Of a DNA stretch of 64,000 nucleotides, positions 17,754-26,094 are shown in pieces. This DNA is from Aliarcobacter cibarius. GTDB lineage: Bacteria; Campylobacterota; Campylobacteria; Campylobacterales; Arcobacteraceae. Each line of letters starts with the position of its first letter. The first letter of the stretch is position 1. The translations under genes and the position numbers were made by a program. The notes under the pieces were generated by a model, which saw only the letters and a program-made list of their open reading frames with translations, made no database searches and was not told where the DNA came from. Location: contig NZ_CP054051.1 of NCBI RefSeq assembly GCF_013372265.1, positions 186,001 through 250,000 of the forward strand. The letters run 5' to 3'.

Positions 17754-18862
17754 TATTATGGATATTGTTGGTACAATTTCTAATGGAAAAATTAGATAAA
17801 AATGATGCAAGAAAAGTAGATTCAAAAACATTGCAATATCTTCGGGATAGAGCAATAAAATTAAGAGAGAATGGTGTTAGTAATATTGAGACAGCTAGTA
17901 TTTTAGGTTTATCAAAAATTACAACTTCAAGATGGTATAGTAAATATAAAAAAGATGGAGAGAAAGCTCTTAAAGTTCAAAAAACAGGTAGACCAAAAAA
18001 GAGTGGTAAACGCCTTAGTGATGAACAAGAATCAAGAATTATTAGTATGCTAATAGATACAACACCAGAACAGCTAAAATTTAAATTTGCCCTATGGACA
18101 AGGGAAGCAGTAAAACAATTGATTTTGAGAGAACTTGATGTTGATATGCCAATATCAACTGTTGGAGATTATTTAGCTAAATGGCAATTTACATCTAAAA
18201 AGCCAATAAAAAGAGCTTATGAGAGAAAAGATAGTGCTACAAAAGCTTGGCTTGAAATAGAGTACCCAAAGATAAAAAAAGAAGCAAAAATAAATAATGC
18301 TGATGTTTGGTGGGCAGATGAAACAGCTTGTGTTTCATTGCCAAGTAATCTAAAAGGATATGCACCAATAGGAAGTAAAATAAAACCAATATTAACTCAT
18401 ACAGCTAAAAAGTTTAAAGTTAATATGATAAGTGCTATTACTAATACAGGTAAATCAATGTTTGCACTTTATGATGATTCAATAGCTACTGATAATTTTA
18501 TAGATTTTTTAGAAAAAGTAATAAAGTCAAATGATAAAAAAGTATTTATGATAGTAGATAACCTAAGAGTACATCATGCTAAAAAAGTAAAAGAGTGGGA
18601 AGAAGAGAATAAAGATAAAATAAAACTATTTTATCTACCACCATACTCTCCTGAATTTAACCCAGATGAATATTTAAATCAAGATTATAAAAGTAATGTA
18701 CATAAAAATGGTCTGCCAAAGAATCAAAAAGAGTTAAAAGAAAATACGCAAAATTATATGGAGAGTTTACAAAAAAATCCACAAAAAGTTGCAAATTTCT
18801 TTTTACATCCTAGTGTTAAATATGCTAGTTAATAAAATTAACTCTGTTTATTGGGGGAGTAA
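17729..18862 (+). mobile_element. IS630-family insertion sequence with TA target duplication
   Basis: The left end TTACTCCACCGATAAA (17729-17744) and the reverse complement of the right end, TTACTCCCCCAATAAA (18847-18862), match at 14 of 16 positions. TA lies directly outside on both sides (17727-17728, 18863-18864), the hallmark IS630/Tc1 target duplication. The 1134-bp element holds one DDE transposase gene and has inserted into the nucleotidyltransferase gene. Confidence 0.85.
17783..18832 (+). CDS. IS630-family DDE transposase
   Basis: The 349-aa product from the ATG at 17783 (a TTG at 17765 is also possible) has an N-terminal helix-turn-helix (ASILGLSKITTSRWYSKYKKDG) and a GRPKKSGK linker. 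The catalytic core shows WWADET, MIVDNLRVHHAKKV and YLPPYSPEFNPDE, the D, D and D/E positions. It lies within matching terminal repeats and appears full length, so the copy may be active. Confidence 0.92.
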   Translation: MEKLDKNDARKVDSKTLQYLRDRAIKLRENGVSNIETASILGLSKITTSRWYSKYKKDGEKALKVQKTGRPKKSGKRLSDEQESRIISMLIDTTPEQLKFKFALWTREAVKQLILRELDVDMPISTVGDYLAKWQFTSKKPIKRAYERKDSATKAWLEIEYPKIKKEAKINNADVWWADETACVSLPSNLKGYAPIGSKIKPILTHTAKKFKVNMISAITNTGKSMFALYDDSIATDNFIDFLEKVIKSNDKKVFMIVDNLRVHHAKKVKEWEEENKDKIKLFYLPPYSPEFNPDEYLNQDYKSNVHKNGLPKNQKELKENTQNYMESLQKNPQKVANFFLHPSVKYAS

Positions 18863-18864
18863 TA

Positions 18865-18991
18865 TAAAGAATTATTTGAGGTAGGTTTTGTAAATATCAA
18901 AGGTTTAGAAATCCCTTTGAGAGGTGATTATAAAGAATATGGAACTTTTAAAGAGATATTGGAAATAGTGAATGAGTTTAGAACTAATTAA
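18865..18991 (+). pseudogene. 3' part of the nucleotidyltransferase fusion gene displaced by IS630
   Basis: After removal of the IS and one TA, the frame NNKY joins to KELFEVGFVNIKGLEIPLRG and continues as DYKEYGTFKEILEIVNEFRTN to the TAA at 18989-18991. This fragment has no start of its own. Its end overlaps the ATG of the next gene (18972), as expected in an operon. The uninterrupted product would be about 205 aa. Confidence 0.7.
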
Positions 18992-19343
18992 TAAAGCTAA
19001 TGAGCTGATTAAACAAACCGAAATAGAAGCTTTAAAAATAATCAAAAAAAGAGAATTGATTAAAAGTAAAATTGTTAATAATAGCCTAGCAATAGATTTT
19101 ATAATTAATGCTCTTACTAAAAAAAGATATGATGATTTAACTTACAATGAAAGATTATTTGTAAATGATATTTTTGAAAATGCAACTAAAAAAGATTTAC
19201 AGATTTTAAAAGATAAATATTTTATTGATTTAGAAGATTTAAAATCTATTTTTTTAAGCTCCCCGTATAGTAAAAATCTAAAGTTTTTAAAAGAGGTTTT
19301 AAATCAGTATTTTAATCATGATCAAAAAGCTGTTTTAGATTAG
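18972..19343 (+). CDS. Unknown 123-aa helical protein
   Basis: The ATG overlaps the end of the disrupted nucleotidyltransferase gene. The product is almost all helix, starts MSLELINKANELIKQTEIEA and is rich in K, E and L. No family or catalytic motif is seen. It was probably the last gene of the ATPase-A operon before IS630 separated it from its promoter. Confidence 0.5.
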   Translation: MSLELINKANELIKQTEIEALKIIKKRELIKSKIVNNSLAIDFIINALTKKRYDDLTYNERLFVNDIFENATKKDLQILKDKYFIDLEDLKSIFLSSPYSKNLKFLKEVLNQYFNHDQKAVLD

Positions 19344-19424
19344 AGATGAGACTAATTAACTATCCACAAATAATAAATGTTACTGGTGAAAGCTGTAGAT
19401 TAAAATAAAAAGTAAATCACTATT

Positions 19425-19444
19425 GCTAGATACAGACATCTAGC
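19425..19444. terminator. Hairpin between convergent genes
   Basis: GCTAGAT / ATCTAGC (7 bp) with a 6-nt loop, between the unknown helical gene (+) and the WYL gene (-). No clear T-tract, so the terminator role is tentative. Confidence 0.35.
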
Positions 19445-19459
19445 GAAAATAGATACAGT

Positions 19460-20383
19460 CTAAAATTGTTTATAATTTTCTATATTTTCCATACATTTTT
19501 TTTCTAAAGAAATAGGGCCTATTATTTTTATGTAAGGAATAAATTTTTGAATAGTAGGTATTATTTCCATATCATTAGTTATAAAAAGTTCTATATCTAT
19601 AGAATCATCTTCATAATTTTTTATGATTCTTTGTGATGGTGAAATTTTTTTTCTTTTAAACAAGTGTGAAATTTCCTTGTTTACATATAACTGGACTGCA
19701 TATTCTTTTTTATTTCCATCAAAATAAGCGTTGATTGCATTATCTAATTTTTTCTGTAAATCATCTATGGTATCTTTAAATTGTTCTTTTGATACATCAA
19801 TATTTTTTATATCTTTAAAATAGAACTTTTTGATTAAATTATCACTATCTTTAAAAACTAAATACCAATATCCATTAAAACTAGCTAGTTTTAATGGTTT
19901 GATTATTCTTGGCTTATTGTTATAAATACAAGAGATAATATTTTTATTTAATATCGCTTTTTCAACTTTTATTAAATCAGACTTTATTTCAGAAATATCT
20001 TCAACATCAATTTTGGTGTAAATAGTATTGTTATGAAGGGAATCTTTAAATTTATCTACAATTTTCAAAGTGTTTTTATATAAAGTAGAGTCGATATTCT
20101 TGCTTTGCTCAATAAGTAAATTTAAAGTAAGCTCTTCCTCTTCGTTTAGTAGCATATTATTTTTTGATTTTTCTAAAAACCATTTTTTTGTAGATTTTTC
20201 TTTCAAAAGAGCCTCTCCTAAATATTTAGGTAATCTTTCTGTAAAATCTCTCTCAGCATTTCTTTTACTTATCTCATATTGTTGCTCTACATCTTCTGTA
20301 CTTATATATTCGCCATTATTTAATCTTTTAATTAAAGAGCCTATTCTTTGATGTAATGATATTTTTTTTGATAATTTAGCCAA
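19460..20383 (-). CDS. WYL-domain transcriptional regulator
   Basis: The 307-aa protein has an N-terminal winged-helix region (HQRIGSLIKRLNNGEYISTEDVEQQYEISKRNAERDF) and a central WYL domain with LASFNGYWYLVFKD. A C-terminal extension contains RIIKNYEDDSIDIELFI. WYL proteins act as ligand-sensing, usually repressing, regulators and are frequent controllers of phage-defence genes (BrxR/CapW type). It diverges from the second TraG-like ATPase gene, which it probably controls along with itself through the shared 103-base region. Confidence 0.85.
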   Translation of the reverse strand: MAKLSKKISLHQRIGSLIKRLNNGEYISTEDVEQQYEISKRNAERDFTERLPKYLGEALLKEKSTKKWFLEKSKNNMLLNEEEELTLNLLIEQSKNIDSTLYKNTLKIVDKFKDSLHNNTIYTKIDVEDISEIKSDLIKVEKAILNKNIISCIYNNKPRIIKPLKLASFNGYWYLVFKDSDNLIKKFYFKDIKNIDVSKEQFKDTIDDLQKKLDNAINAYFDGNKKEYAVQLYVNKEISHLFKRKKISPSQRIIKNYEDDSIDIELFITNDMEIIPTIQKFIPYIKIIGPISLEKKCMENIENYKQF

Positions 20384-20408
20384 ATTATTTCCTCGAATAA
20401 ATTACTCT

Positions 20409-20438
20409 TATCATATTAAAAATGTCAAAACTTGTCAA
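20409..20438 (-). promoter_or_regulatory. WYL gene promoter with overlapping repeated TGTCAA boxes
   Basis: On the minus strand TTGACA, 17 bases and TATGAT form a good sigma70 promoter for the WYL gene. On the plus strand the same bases contain two TGTCAA boxes ten bases apart (20423-20428, 20433-20438), i.e. the same helix face. Overlap with the -35 box suggests an autoregulatory operator; this is inference. Confidence 0.5.
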
Positions 20439-20486
20439 TAATATATTTTAGACTTTCATTATCAAAAAAATCACAAGGATAAGAAG

Positions 20487-22082
20487 ATGGCAATCGGTTT
20501 TAATAATTCAAATAATAAATCTAAAAAAGAGATGATTTTTAATAAAGAGTTTACAAATGGTATTGTTTTTGGAAGAACTGGTAGTGGTAAAACAACATGT
20601 GCTATATTACCAAATATTGAAGATAGAATAAAATCTGACTATGGATTATTGATATATGATTTTAAAGGTAATTTGCACCTACAAACAAAATATCTTGCAA
20701 ATAAGTATAATAAATTATCAGATGTAATTGAAATTGGAAAACCTTGGGGTAAAAATATTAATCTTTGTGATTATCTATCTTTAAAACAAATTCCTATGAT
20801 TGTAAAAACTGAAGAAAATAGAAGTAACTATTGGGATACTGCTTCAAGAAATCTACTTGAAATGATTTTTATTATAAATAAAAAGTTCAATATCCTTGAA
20901 AATGAATTTAAAAGAATGGATAAAAATTTCACTCTTCCTTATGAAGTAAAACAAGTATCCTTTGAAACTGTTTATAATCAAATATCTTCAGTTGAGGAAA
21001 CAAAAGTTTTCTTTGAAACAATGAGTTTAAATTTAGAATATGTAAGAGATAAATTACATTTTTATGAAACAAATTTATATAAAAATAGATTAAATATTTT
21101 TAATGAATCTATTAATTGCATTTCAAAATCTCTAAATAGTTTAAAAATTTATAAATCAGTAAATAAAGATGATGATCATGGTAAAAATGCTGTTGTTAAT
21201 CATTTAAATAGTATTTTAAATCAAATTGCAAGTAAAGAGTATCTAAATAAAAATGATATTGATATCATAAAAGAGTTAAGAGCTGGAAAAATTGTAATTA
21301 TAGATGTTTCGACTTTTAGTGAAAATATACTTGATTGTATCAATACAGCAATATATACTAGATTACAACAAGTAAAACATGAGATAATGAAACCTGTATG
21401 TATAGTAATAGATGAAGCTCAAAAAGTTTTAAGTTCTCAATATTTACCACAAACTGATGTTTGTAGAGAAAGTAAATTTGAATATATCTTTGCAACTCAA
21501 GATAAAATACTTTTAATAAATAAACTAGGTAATTCAAAATTTGAAGAACTATATTCAAATTTAGTAGATAAATTTAGTTTTAGTTCTAATAATTTAGAAA
21601 TAATGGAACAATTTGAATATTTAAATATCTCTAACAATAGAAAATATTTTGCAACTCCACTGTTTATTGATAGAAAAGAATTAATAAAAGTAGAATATGA
21701 ATTTTTGAAATTAAATAATCTTTTACAATTAGTAGATTACCAAAGTAATGAACCTTATATTTTTATTTATGACAGTAAGTTAATTGAAGAGTATAAAATA
21801 ATGATAGAAACAGTAGATGAAAAATATTTTACAGTAGATTATTTATCCGTATCTTGTGATATAGAAACTATAGATACTAATGATAAAGATAGGGTTGCTA
21901 TAAAAATTAATCCAAATAAATATTATTCAAAATTAGATGAGATGGAAAAATATGTAAATGATTGTTTACGTTCTGTTGGAGCAATTATAAAAGCTGAAAA
22001 AAGACTAAGCGATAGAATTATGATGCTTGAAAATAAACTTGAATTTCTTGAAGCTGAATCAAAATTTGAAGAGTTATTTTAA
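20487..22082 (+). CDS. Soluble TraG/VirD4-like P-loop ATPase, copy B
   Basis: The 531-aa paralog of the protein at 12585 has Walker A VFGRTGSGKTTCAILP, YDFKGNLHLQTKYLA, IEIGKPWGKNINL, Walker B CIVIDEAQKVL and FATQDK. The two proteins diverge in the middle helical insertion and the C-terminus. No transmembrane segment. It has its own ribosome binding site (CAAGGATAAG) and divergent promoter region, and is followed with zero spacing by a GGCT-like gene. Coupling-type role for mobilisation is likely; a defence role cannot be excluded because of the WYL neighbour. Confidence 0.8.
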   Translation: MAIGFNNSNNKSKKEMIFNKEFTNGIVFGRTGSGKTTCAILPNIEDRIKSDYGLLIYDFKGNLHLQTKYLANKYNKLSDVIEIGKPWGKNINLCDYLSLKQIPMIVKTEENRSNYWDTASRNLLEMIFIINKKFNILENEFKRMDKNFTLPYEVKQVSFETVYNQISSVEETKVFFETMSLNLEYVRDKLHFYETNLYKNRLNIFNESINCISKSLNSLKIYKSVNKDDDHGKNAVVNHLNSILNQIASKEYLNKNDIDIIKELRAGKIVIIDVSTFSENILDCINTAIYTRLQQVKHEIMKPVCIVIDEAQKVLSSQYLPQTDVCRESKFEYIFATQDKILLINKLGNSKFEELYSNLVDKFSFSSNNLEIMEQFEYLNISNNRKYFATPLFIDRKELIKVEYEFLKLNNLLQLVDYQSNEPYIFIYDSKLIEEYKIMIETVDEKYFTVDYLSVSCDIETIDTNDKDRVAIKINPNKYYSKLDEMEKYVNDCLRSVGAIIKAEKRLSDRIMMLENKLEFLEAESKFEELF

Positions 22083-22508
22083 ATGAAATATTATTTATTT
22101 GTCTATGGCTCAATGAAAAAAGATTTTATTAATCATAATAGATTAATAAATGAAAAATTTATAGGAAATGCTATTTCTAAAAATAAATATAATATGTATC
22201 CAGATAGTTTGTACCTATTTCCTTATGCAATTGAAAATGAAAAGATACATCACCTAAAAGGAGAATTATATATTCTTGAAAATAGTAATATAAAAGATAT
22301 TGATCTATTTGAAGGTGTTCCAGATTTTTACTATAGAAAATTAATTCCTGTAATTTGTAATGAGGTAGAAATAAACGCATATATTTATTTTAGAGCTTTT
22401 AATAATCCAAATAGTTTTGAAAATCAATTGCAAATAGATTATTGGAAAAAAGATTTTGAGAATTTTGGAGTGAAACTAGGGGAGATATTTAATATAATTA
22501 AAAGATAA
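22083..22508 (+). CDS. Gamma-glutamylcyclotransferase-like (AIG2/GGCT) protein
   Basis: The 141-aa protein begins with YYLFVYGSMKKDFINHNRL, the YGS substrate loop of the GGCT fold. A central GELYILE...DLFEGVPDFYYRK block carries the acidic residue expected in the active site, followed by a VEINAYIYF strand. Family members cyclise gamma-glutamyl amines or cleave related isopeptide bonds. The start abuts the stop of ATPase B, so the two are co-expressed. In module A the equivalent place is taken by a phosphoesterase. Confidence 0.75.
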   Translation: MKYYLFVYGSMKKDFINHNRLINEKFIGNAISKNKYNMYPDSLYLFPYAIENEKIHHLKGELYILENSNIKDIDLFEGVPDFYYRKLIPVICNEVEINAYIYFRAFNNPNSFENQLQIDYWKKDFENFGVKLGEIFNIIKR

Positions 22509-22513
22509 AACAA

Positions 22514-22597
22514 ATGACACATGATTCACTCTTTGAATATTTAATTGAAAATGTAAAAAACTTCTTTAAAAACAATTTTAGGATTAAATTTTTATAA
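22514..22597 (+). other. Possible 27-aa micro-ORF or gene remnant
   Basis: ATG...TAA frame starting MTHDSLFEYLIENVKNFF, similar in style to the first residues of Rpn/YhgA-type nuclease-transposase proteins. No clear ribosome binding site. I see nothing else in 22509-22721. Confidence 0.2.
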
Positions 22598-22721
22598 GAG
22601 CATAAATAATAGAACATAAAAAATACAAAAATATTATAGGTTTTTACAGAAAAAATAACTACAACTGTATTTTAAAAATTCTATTATATGCATTTAAATA
22701 TTAGACAATTATTGTTTTTTA

Positions 22722-23042
22722 TTATAATTGATTTTTAATTTTTTTAAACCACTCTTTTTTTGATAATGCATTTTTACCATTTTTATACTTATACTCTTTA
22801 TATTCATTATTTATTTTTTTTTCATTTTTTATTTCATTTATTAGTTCTTTAAATTTTTCAAGTAAAAAATAATTAGTTTCACTTTCATTTTTAATATTTA
22901 ATGTCTTTATTAAATTTTTATGTATTTCTTCTATATCATATTCATTTATTCTGTTTATATTTTTAGAAGTTGCTTTTTTTATTTCATCATCATTTTTGAT
23001 TCTAGTAGTTATAAAAGCATTATTTAAATTTTTTTTAGCCAT
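22722..23042 (-). CDS. Unknown 106-aa basic protein opposite the relaxase gene
   Basis: I choose the ATG at 23042 (MAKKNLNNAF), which has AAGG seven bases upstream, over an in-frame ATG 36 bases earlier. The product is highly charged, with N-terminal TTRIKNDDEIKKAT and a lysine-rich tail. A small basic protein divergent from a MobV-type relaxase and next to its putative oriT could be a relaxosome accessory (MobC-like) protein, but I see no ribbon-helix-helix signature strong enough to claim it. Confidence 0.5.
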   Translation of the reverse strand: MAKKNLNNAFITTRIKNDDEIKKATSKNINRINEYDIEEIHKNLIKTLNIKNESETNYFLLEKFKELINEIKNEKKINNEYKEYKYKNGKNALSKKEWFKKIKNQL

Positions 23043-23114
23043 AGATAAACCTTGTATAAAATTTATTATATTATACAAAAATATAAATTATAAATCAATA
23101 TTTAAAAAATATGA

Positions 23115-23120
23115 TATAAT
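23115..23120 (+). promoter_or_regulatory. Candidate -10 box of the relaxase gene
   Basis: TATAAT in ATGATATAATATTA, ending six bases before the 52-bp palindrome. Transcription from here would place the whole palindrome at the very start of the mRNA. Confidence 0.5.
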
Positions 23121-23125
23121 ATTAA

Positions 23126-23177
23126 TAATTTTATTACAACTGTTAGGGGGTACCCCCTAACAGTTGTAATAAAATTA
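23126..23177. repeat. Perfect 52-bp palindrome, candidate oriT/cruciform
   Basis: Two 26-base arms are exact reverse complements with no loop, centred on GGGGGTACCCCC; mismatches begin only at 23125/23178. The G/C centre is striking in this very AT-rich DNA. It lies 25 bases upstream of the MobV-type relaxase gene, where oriT lies in MobV systems. It could also be a hairpin controlling relaxase expression, or a two-way terminator. Confidence 0.8.
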
Positions 23178-23202
23178 AATATTTTACTAAAAAGTTAATA
23201 AA

Positions 23203-24810
23203 ATGGCTATATCATCAATACATATTGAAAATTCTCAAATATCTGCTTTGTTACATAATCTAAGAATATTAATTCCTGATTATTTAATAAATATAAATGG
23301 TAAAAAAATTAATGAATCAAGAAAATATATTAAATTTAAATATGTATTTACTAATAAAAAAAATGGAGAAGAAATAAAAACAGTATTTGAGAATGTCTTT
23401 ATAAATGATTTAATCAAATTTGCTATTGAAGATTATCAAAAATATAATAAACAAGGAAAAAAATTACCAAGTAATGCGAAACTTTTAAAAGAAGCTATTT
23501 TAAATATAAATGAGAATCATAATATAGATGACCTAGAAAAAGTAAAATTAGAATTAGAAAAAGAATTTGGATATACAATCACAGACATAAATCTTCATAA
23601 AGATGAAGGCTATATTTATACAGAAGAAAAAAACTTTGTGATGGGAAGAGATGCTTATAAAAACAAAGAGGAAACTTCATTTATTGCTGAATTAGATTTT
23701 GAGGAAAATAAGTTCTATGAGTGGTTTTTAGATAAAAATAATGATTGGGTTAAAGGTGACGAAATAGTAAATTACAAAATGCATTATAACTACCATGCTC
23801 ATTTCATGATTATAAACTATGATTTTACAAAGCATAGAACAATAAGAAATCAATTAAAAGATATGTCTAGAATGCAAAGCATTGTAGCCGATACTTTAAA
23901 AATGACTCGTGGAAAATGTAGTAGTACGGTTGAAGCAAAAAGACTAGGAGTTGAAGTAGAAGTAAGTAGAAAAAGGTTAAGCATTAAAGACTGGAAAATA
24001 CAAAAAAGAAAAGAGCGAGAATTAGAAAAGAAAATTGAAACACTTGAAAAAGAGGTTGAGAAATATAATTCTAAAGATAAAGAAAACGAAATAACTATCC
24101 AAACATTATATGAAAAAATTAGAGAATTAATAAAATTAGTTTATCATGAAACTGAATTAAATGAAGTAACAAAAAAACCTTTAAAAAACAAAGAAATAGT
24201 AGAAAACCAATTAAAGATCATAAATGACAAAGACAAAAATATAGAAACTTTACTGTTTGATAACAACCTTAAAGATGAAATTATAATAAAACTAAAAACG
24301 GAGAATAAAAATCTAATTTTAAGTACACAAAAAGATAGCCTAGAAAAGAAAATTAGTTCTATACAAAATATAAGCAGCGATTATGATGAATTAAAAAAAG
24401 AAAATCTAATGCTTAAAAAAGAAAATCAATCATTAAAAGAAAATACAAAAAATATTTTAGAAGTATCAAATACAAAAATAAAAAGTTTATTTAGATTCAA
24501 AGTATTTCATAATCTCGTACTTAAAGATAGATTTGAATATTTAATTGAAAATGATGAAGATTGGGAGTATAGATGCAAAGATAATAGAGGTGTAAACAAA
24601 GGATTACAAATATGTTATGATGAAAATATAAATAATGAACTTTTAAAAGAAGAAGATTTTAATAATCAAGAAAGTGAAGAAAATCAAGAAAGTATTTTAA
24701 ATAGCTTAGAAGATTTAAAGATGAATTTAGAAGAAAAAACTATACCCATAAAAGAACAAGAAGAAGCTAAAGAGTTATTTCAAGATAATGATAATTTATT
24801 GCAAATATAA
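23203..24810 (+). CDS. mob: MobV/Pre-type plasmid mobilisation relaxase
   Basis: The 535-aa protein has an N-terminal relaxase domain: a conserved NLHKDEG (about residue 131) and HYNYHAHF (about 195-202) correspond to the H.DE and H.H metal/active-site motifs of Mob/Pre proteins. These are followed by the family block MSRMQSIVADTLKMTRGK. The C-terminal half (about 270-420) is a long coiled coil, and the end is acidic. It nicks and pilots one strand from oriT during mobilisation; here it sits in cis to the palindrome. It needs a helper conjugation apparatus, none of which is present. Confidence 0.75.
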   Translation: MAISSIHIENSQISALLHNLRILIPDYLININGKKINESRKYIKFKYVFTNKKNGEEIKTVFENVFINDLIKFAIEDYQKYNKQGKKLPSNAKLLKEAILNINENHNIDDLEKVKLELEKEFGYTITDINLHKDEGYIYTEEKNFVMGRDAYKNKEETSFIAELDFEENKFYEWFLDKNNDWVKGDEIVNYKMHYNYHAHFMIINYDFTKHRTIRNQLKDMSRMQSIVADTLKMTRGKCSSTVEAKRLGVEVEVSRKRLSIKDWKIQKRKERELEKKIETLEKEVEKYNSKDKENEITIQTLYEKIRELIKLVYHETELNEVTKKPLKNKEIVENQLKIINDKDKNIETLLFDNNLKDEIIIKLKTENKNLILSTQKDSLEKKISSIQNISSDYDELKKENLMLKKENQSLKENTKNILEVSNTKIKSLFRFKVFHNLVLKDRFEYLIENDEDWEYRCKDNRGVNKGLQICYDENINNELLKEEDFNNQESEENQESILNSLEDLKMNLEEKTIPIKEQEEAKELFQDNDNLLQI

Positions 24811-24936
24811 AATTTTTGTGATAAAACACAGTTTAGTTTACGGTCCCCTCAAAAGCAATTACAAAACCTCTAAATTATAATGAAGAAATTTCCAATAAAG
24901 AGTAGTTATTAATTAGCAGCATAATTTTACTAATTT

Positions 24937-24966
24937 TATCAACATAATAAAATTATTATGTTGATA
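24937..24966. terminator. Hairpin between relaxase and HU genes
   Basis: TATCAACATAATAA / TTATTATGTTGATA, 14-bp perfect arms with a 2-nt loop (in practice a somewhat larger loop). It lies just past the HU stop, between converging genes, so it probably terminates one or both. Confidence 0.55.
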
Positions 24967-24976
24967 TTAAAAGATA

Positions 24977-25258
24977 TTAATTAGAGTTAGCAATAGCCTC
25001 TTTTAAAGCTTTTCCAACTTTAAATTTTGCAACAATTGTAGCTGGTACATTAACAGTTCTATCAGTTCCCGGAACCTTTGCAGTTCTAGCTTCTCTTGAA
25101 GCAGTTGTGAATGTCCCAAAACCTACAAAAGCAACAGAATCTCTCTTCTCTAATGCTTCTGTAATAGTATCTAACACAGCATCTAGTGCAGTTTTAGAAT
25201 CTTTTTTTGTTAATCCAGATTTTGCAGCAACTGCATCAATAAATTCATTTTTATTCAT
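24977..25258 (-). CDS. HU-family nucleoid DNA-binding protein
   Basis: The 93-aa protein has full HU length: MNKNEFIDAVAAKSGLTKKD, then VAFVGFGTFTTASREAR, the beta-arm with the DNA-intercalating proline region VNVPA, and a C-terminal KVGKALKEAI helix. HU bends DNA and helps site-specific recombination and replication. Standing between a relaxase and a serine resolvase, it is probably an element-carried HU that assists resolvase synapsis, though a displaced chromosomal hup cannot be ruled out. Base composition is less AT-extreme than its neighbours. Confidence 0.9.
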   Translation of the reverse strand: MNKNEFIDAVAAKSGLTKKDSKTALDAVLDTITEALEKRDSVAFVGFGTFTTASREARTAKVPGTDRTVNVPATIVAKFKVGKALKEAIANSN

Positions 25259-25330
25259 TTGTTTTCTCCTATTTGATTTATTATTTCATTTTATCTAAAT
25301 TATTAGTGAATTTAAGTTGAAAAATAAAAA

Positions 25331-25891
25331 TTAAACATTCTCTCTATTTAAACTATCAATCAGTGTACTTCTTTTAACTCCAAATGTTCTACAAATTGCA
25401 GCTTTACTCATTCCCTCATTTAGAGCTTTTTTAATAGCTATCATTTTTTCAGTATCAATAGCTCTAGGACGTCCACCTCTAATACCTCTATCTTTAGCAG
25501 CTTCTAATCCAGCTTTAACTCTTTCTTGAATTAAACTTCTTTCAAATTGAGCTAAAGCTCCAAATATATGAAAGAATAATTCTCCTGAAGCTGTTGTTGT
25601 ATCCATACCTTCAGTAATAGATACAAAAGAAATATTTTTATTTTTTAAATCTGTAATAACAGATATAAGATGAGCTAAACTTCTTCCAAGACGATCTAGT
25701 TTCCATACAACTAAAGTATCACCTTCTTTTAAAAATTCTAATGCTTTATCTAAACCAACTCTTTTATCTTTTGAACCAGATGTTTTATCAGAAAATATAT
25801 TTCTTTCATCTACTCCATATTTTAAAAGTGCATCTTTTTGTAAAAAAAGATTCTGATCATCAGTTGAAACTCTAATATAACCTACATACAT
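25331..25891 (-). CDS. Serine resolvase/invertase (Tn3-resolvase type)
   Basis: The 186-aa protein starts MYVGYIRVSTDDQNLFLQKDAL with the catalytic serine (S9). It keeps the conserved DKTSGSKDKRVGLDKAL, VWKLDRLGRSL, GELFFHIFGALAQFERSLIQER and GGRP hinge motifs, and ends in a helix-turn-helix (SKAAICRTFGVKRSTLI). Enzymes of this kind resolve cointegrates or dimers, or invert DNA, at inverted-repeat subsites. Two such repeats sit directly at its 5' end. A second resolvase lies at 51125. Confidence 0.92.
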   Translation of the reverse strand: MYVGYIRVSTDDQNLFLQKDALLKYGVDERNIFSDKTSGSKDKRVGLDKALEFLKEGDTLVVWKLDRLGRSLAHLISVITDLKNKNISFVSITEGMDTTTASGELFFHIFGALAQFERSLIQERVKAGLEAAKDRGIRGGRPRAIDTEKMIAIKKALNEGMSKAAICRTFGVKRSTLIDSLNRENV

Positions 25892-25949
25892 ACGAAAAAC
25901 CTCTCTTATATAGTTTTCGTATTATATCACAATCCGATAGTATTTATCG
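25890..25949. promoter_or_regulatory. Putative resolvase binding (res) region
   Basis: Two inverted repeats: ATACGAAAA / TTTTCGTAT (25890-25898 and 25914-25922) and CGATA-GTATT-TATCG (25935-25949). A minus-strand TATAAT lies at 25921-25926 between them. The layout fits autoregulated resolvase subsites covering the start codon and the -10 box. Confidence 0.5.
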
Positions 25950-26053
25950 TATAAAAAATAGCTATTTTTTTGAATGTTTTTGAGAAGGAAAAGAAAGTGT
26001 CGGAAAACAAGTGTTTTAATTACAAATTATTTTTACTTTTTAGTTTAAATTGT

Positions 26054-26059
26054 TATAAT
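26054..26059 (+). promoter_or_regulatory. Candidate -10 box of the restriction island
   Basis: TATAAT in TTGTTATAATTGA, preceded by a T-rich stretch typical of Campylobacterota promoters, 36 bases upstream of the DUF2130 ATG, which has AGGGGAA as ribosome binding site. Confidence 0.5.
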
Positions 26060-26094
26060 TGATAATATTATATTTATAGGGGAAATATGCTCAA

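Noticed and set aside
20070-20351. A 93-codon plus-strand frame opposite the WYL gene
   Set aside because: It lies fully inside a well-supported WYL regulator gene; its composition (F, L, S runs) is that of a reverse-complement shadow.
12585-22082. A complete conjugative type IV secretion system
   Set aside because: Only coupling-protein-like ATPases are present; no VirB4, VirB6, VirB8-10 or pilus genes are seen, so the element can at most be mobilisable.
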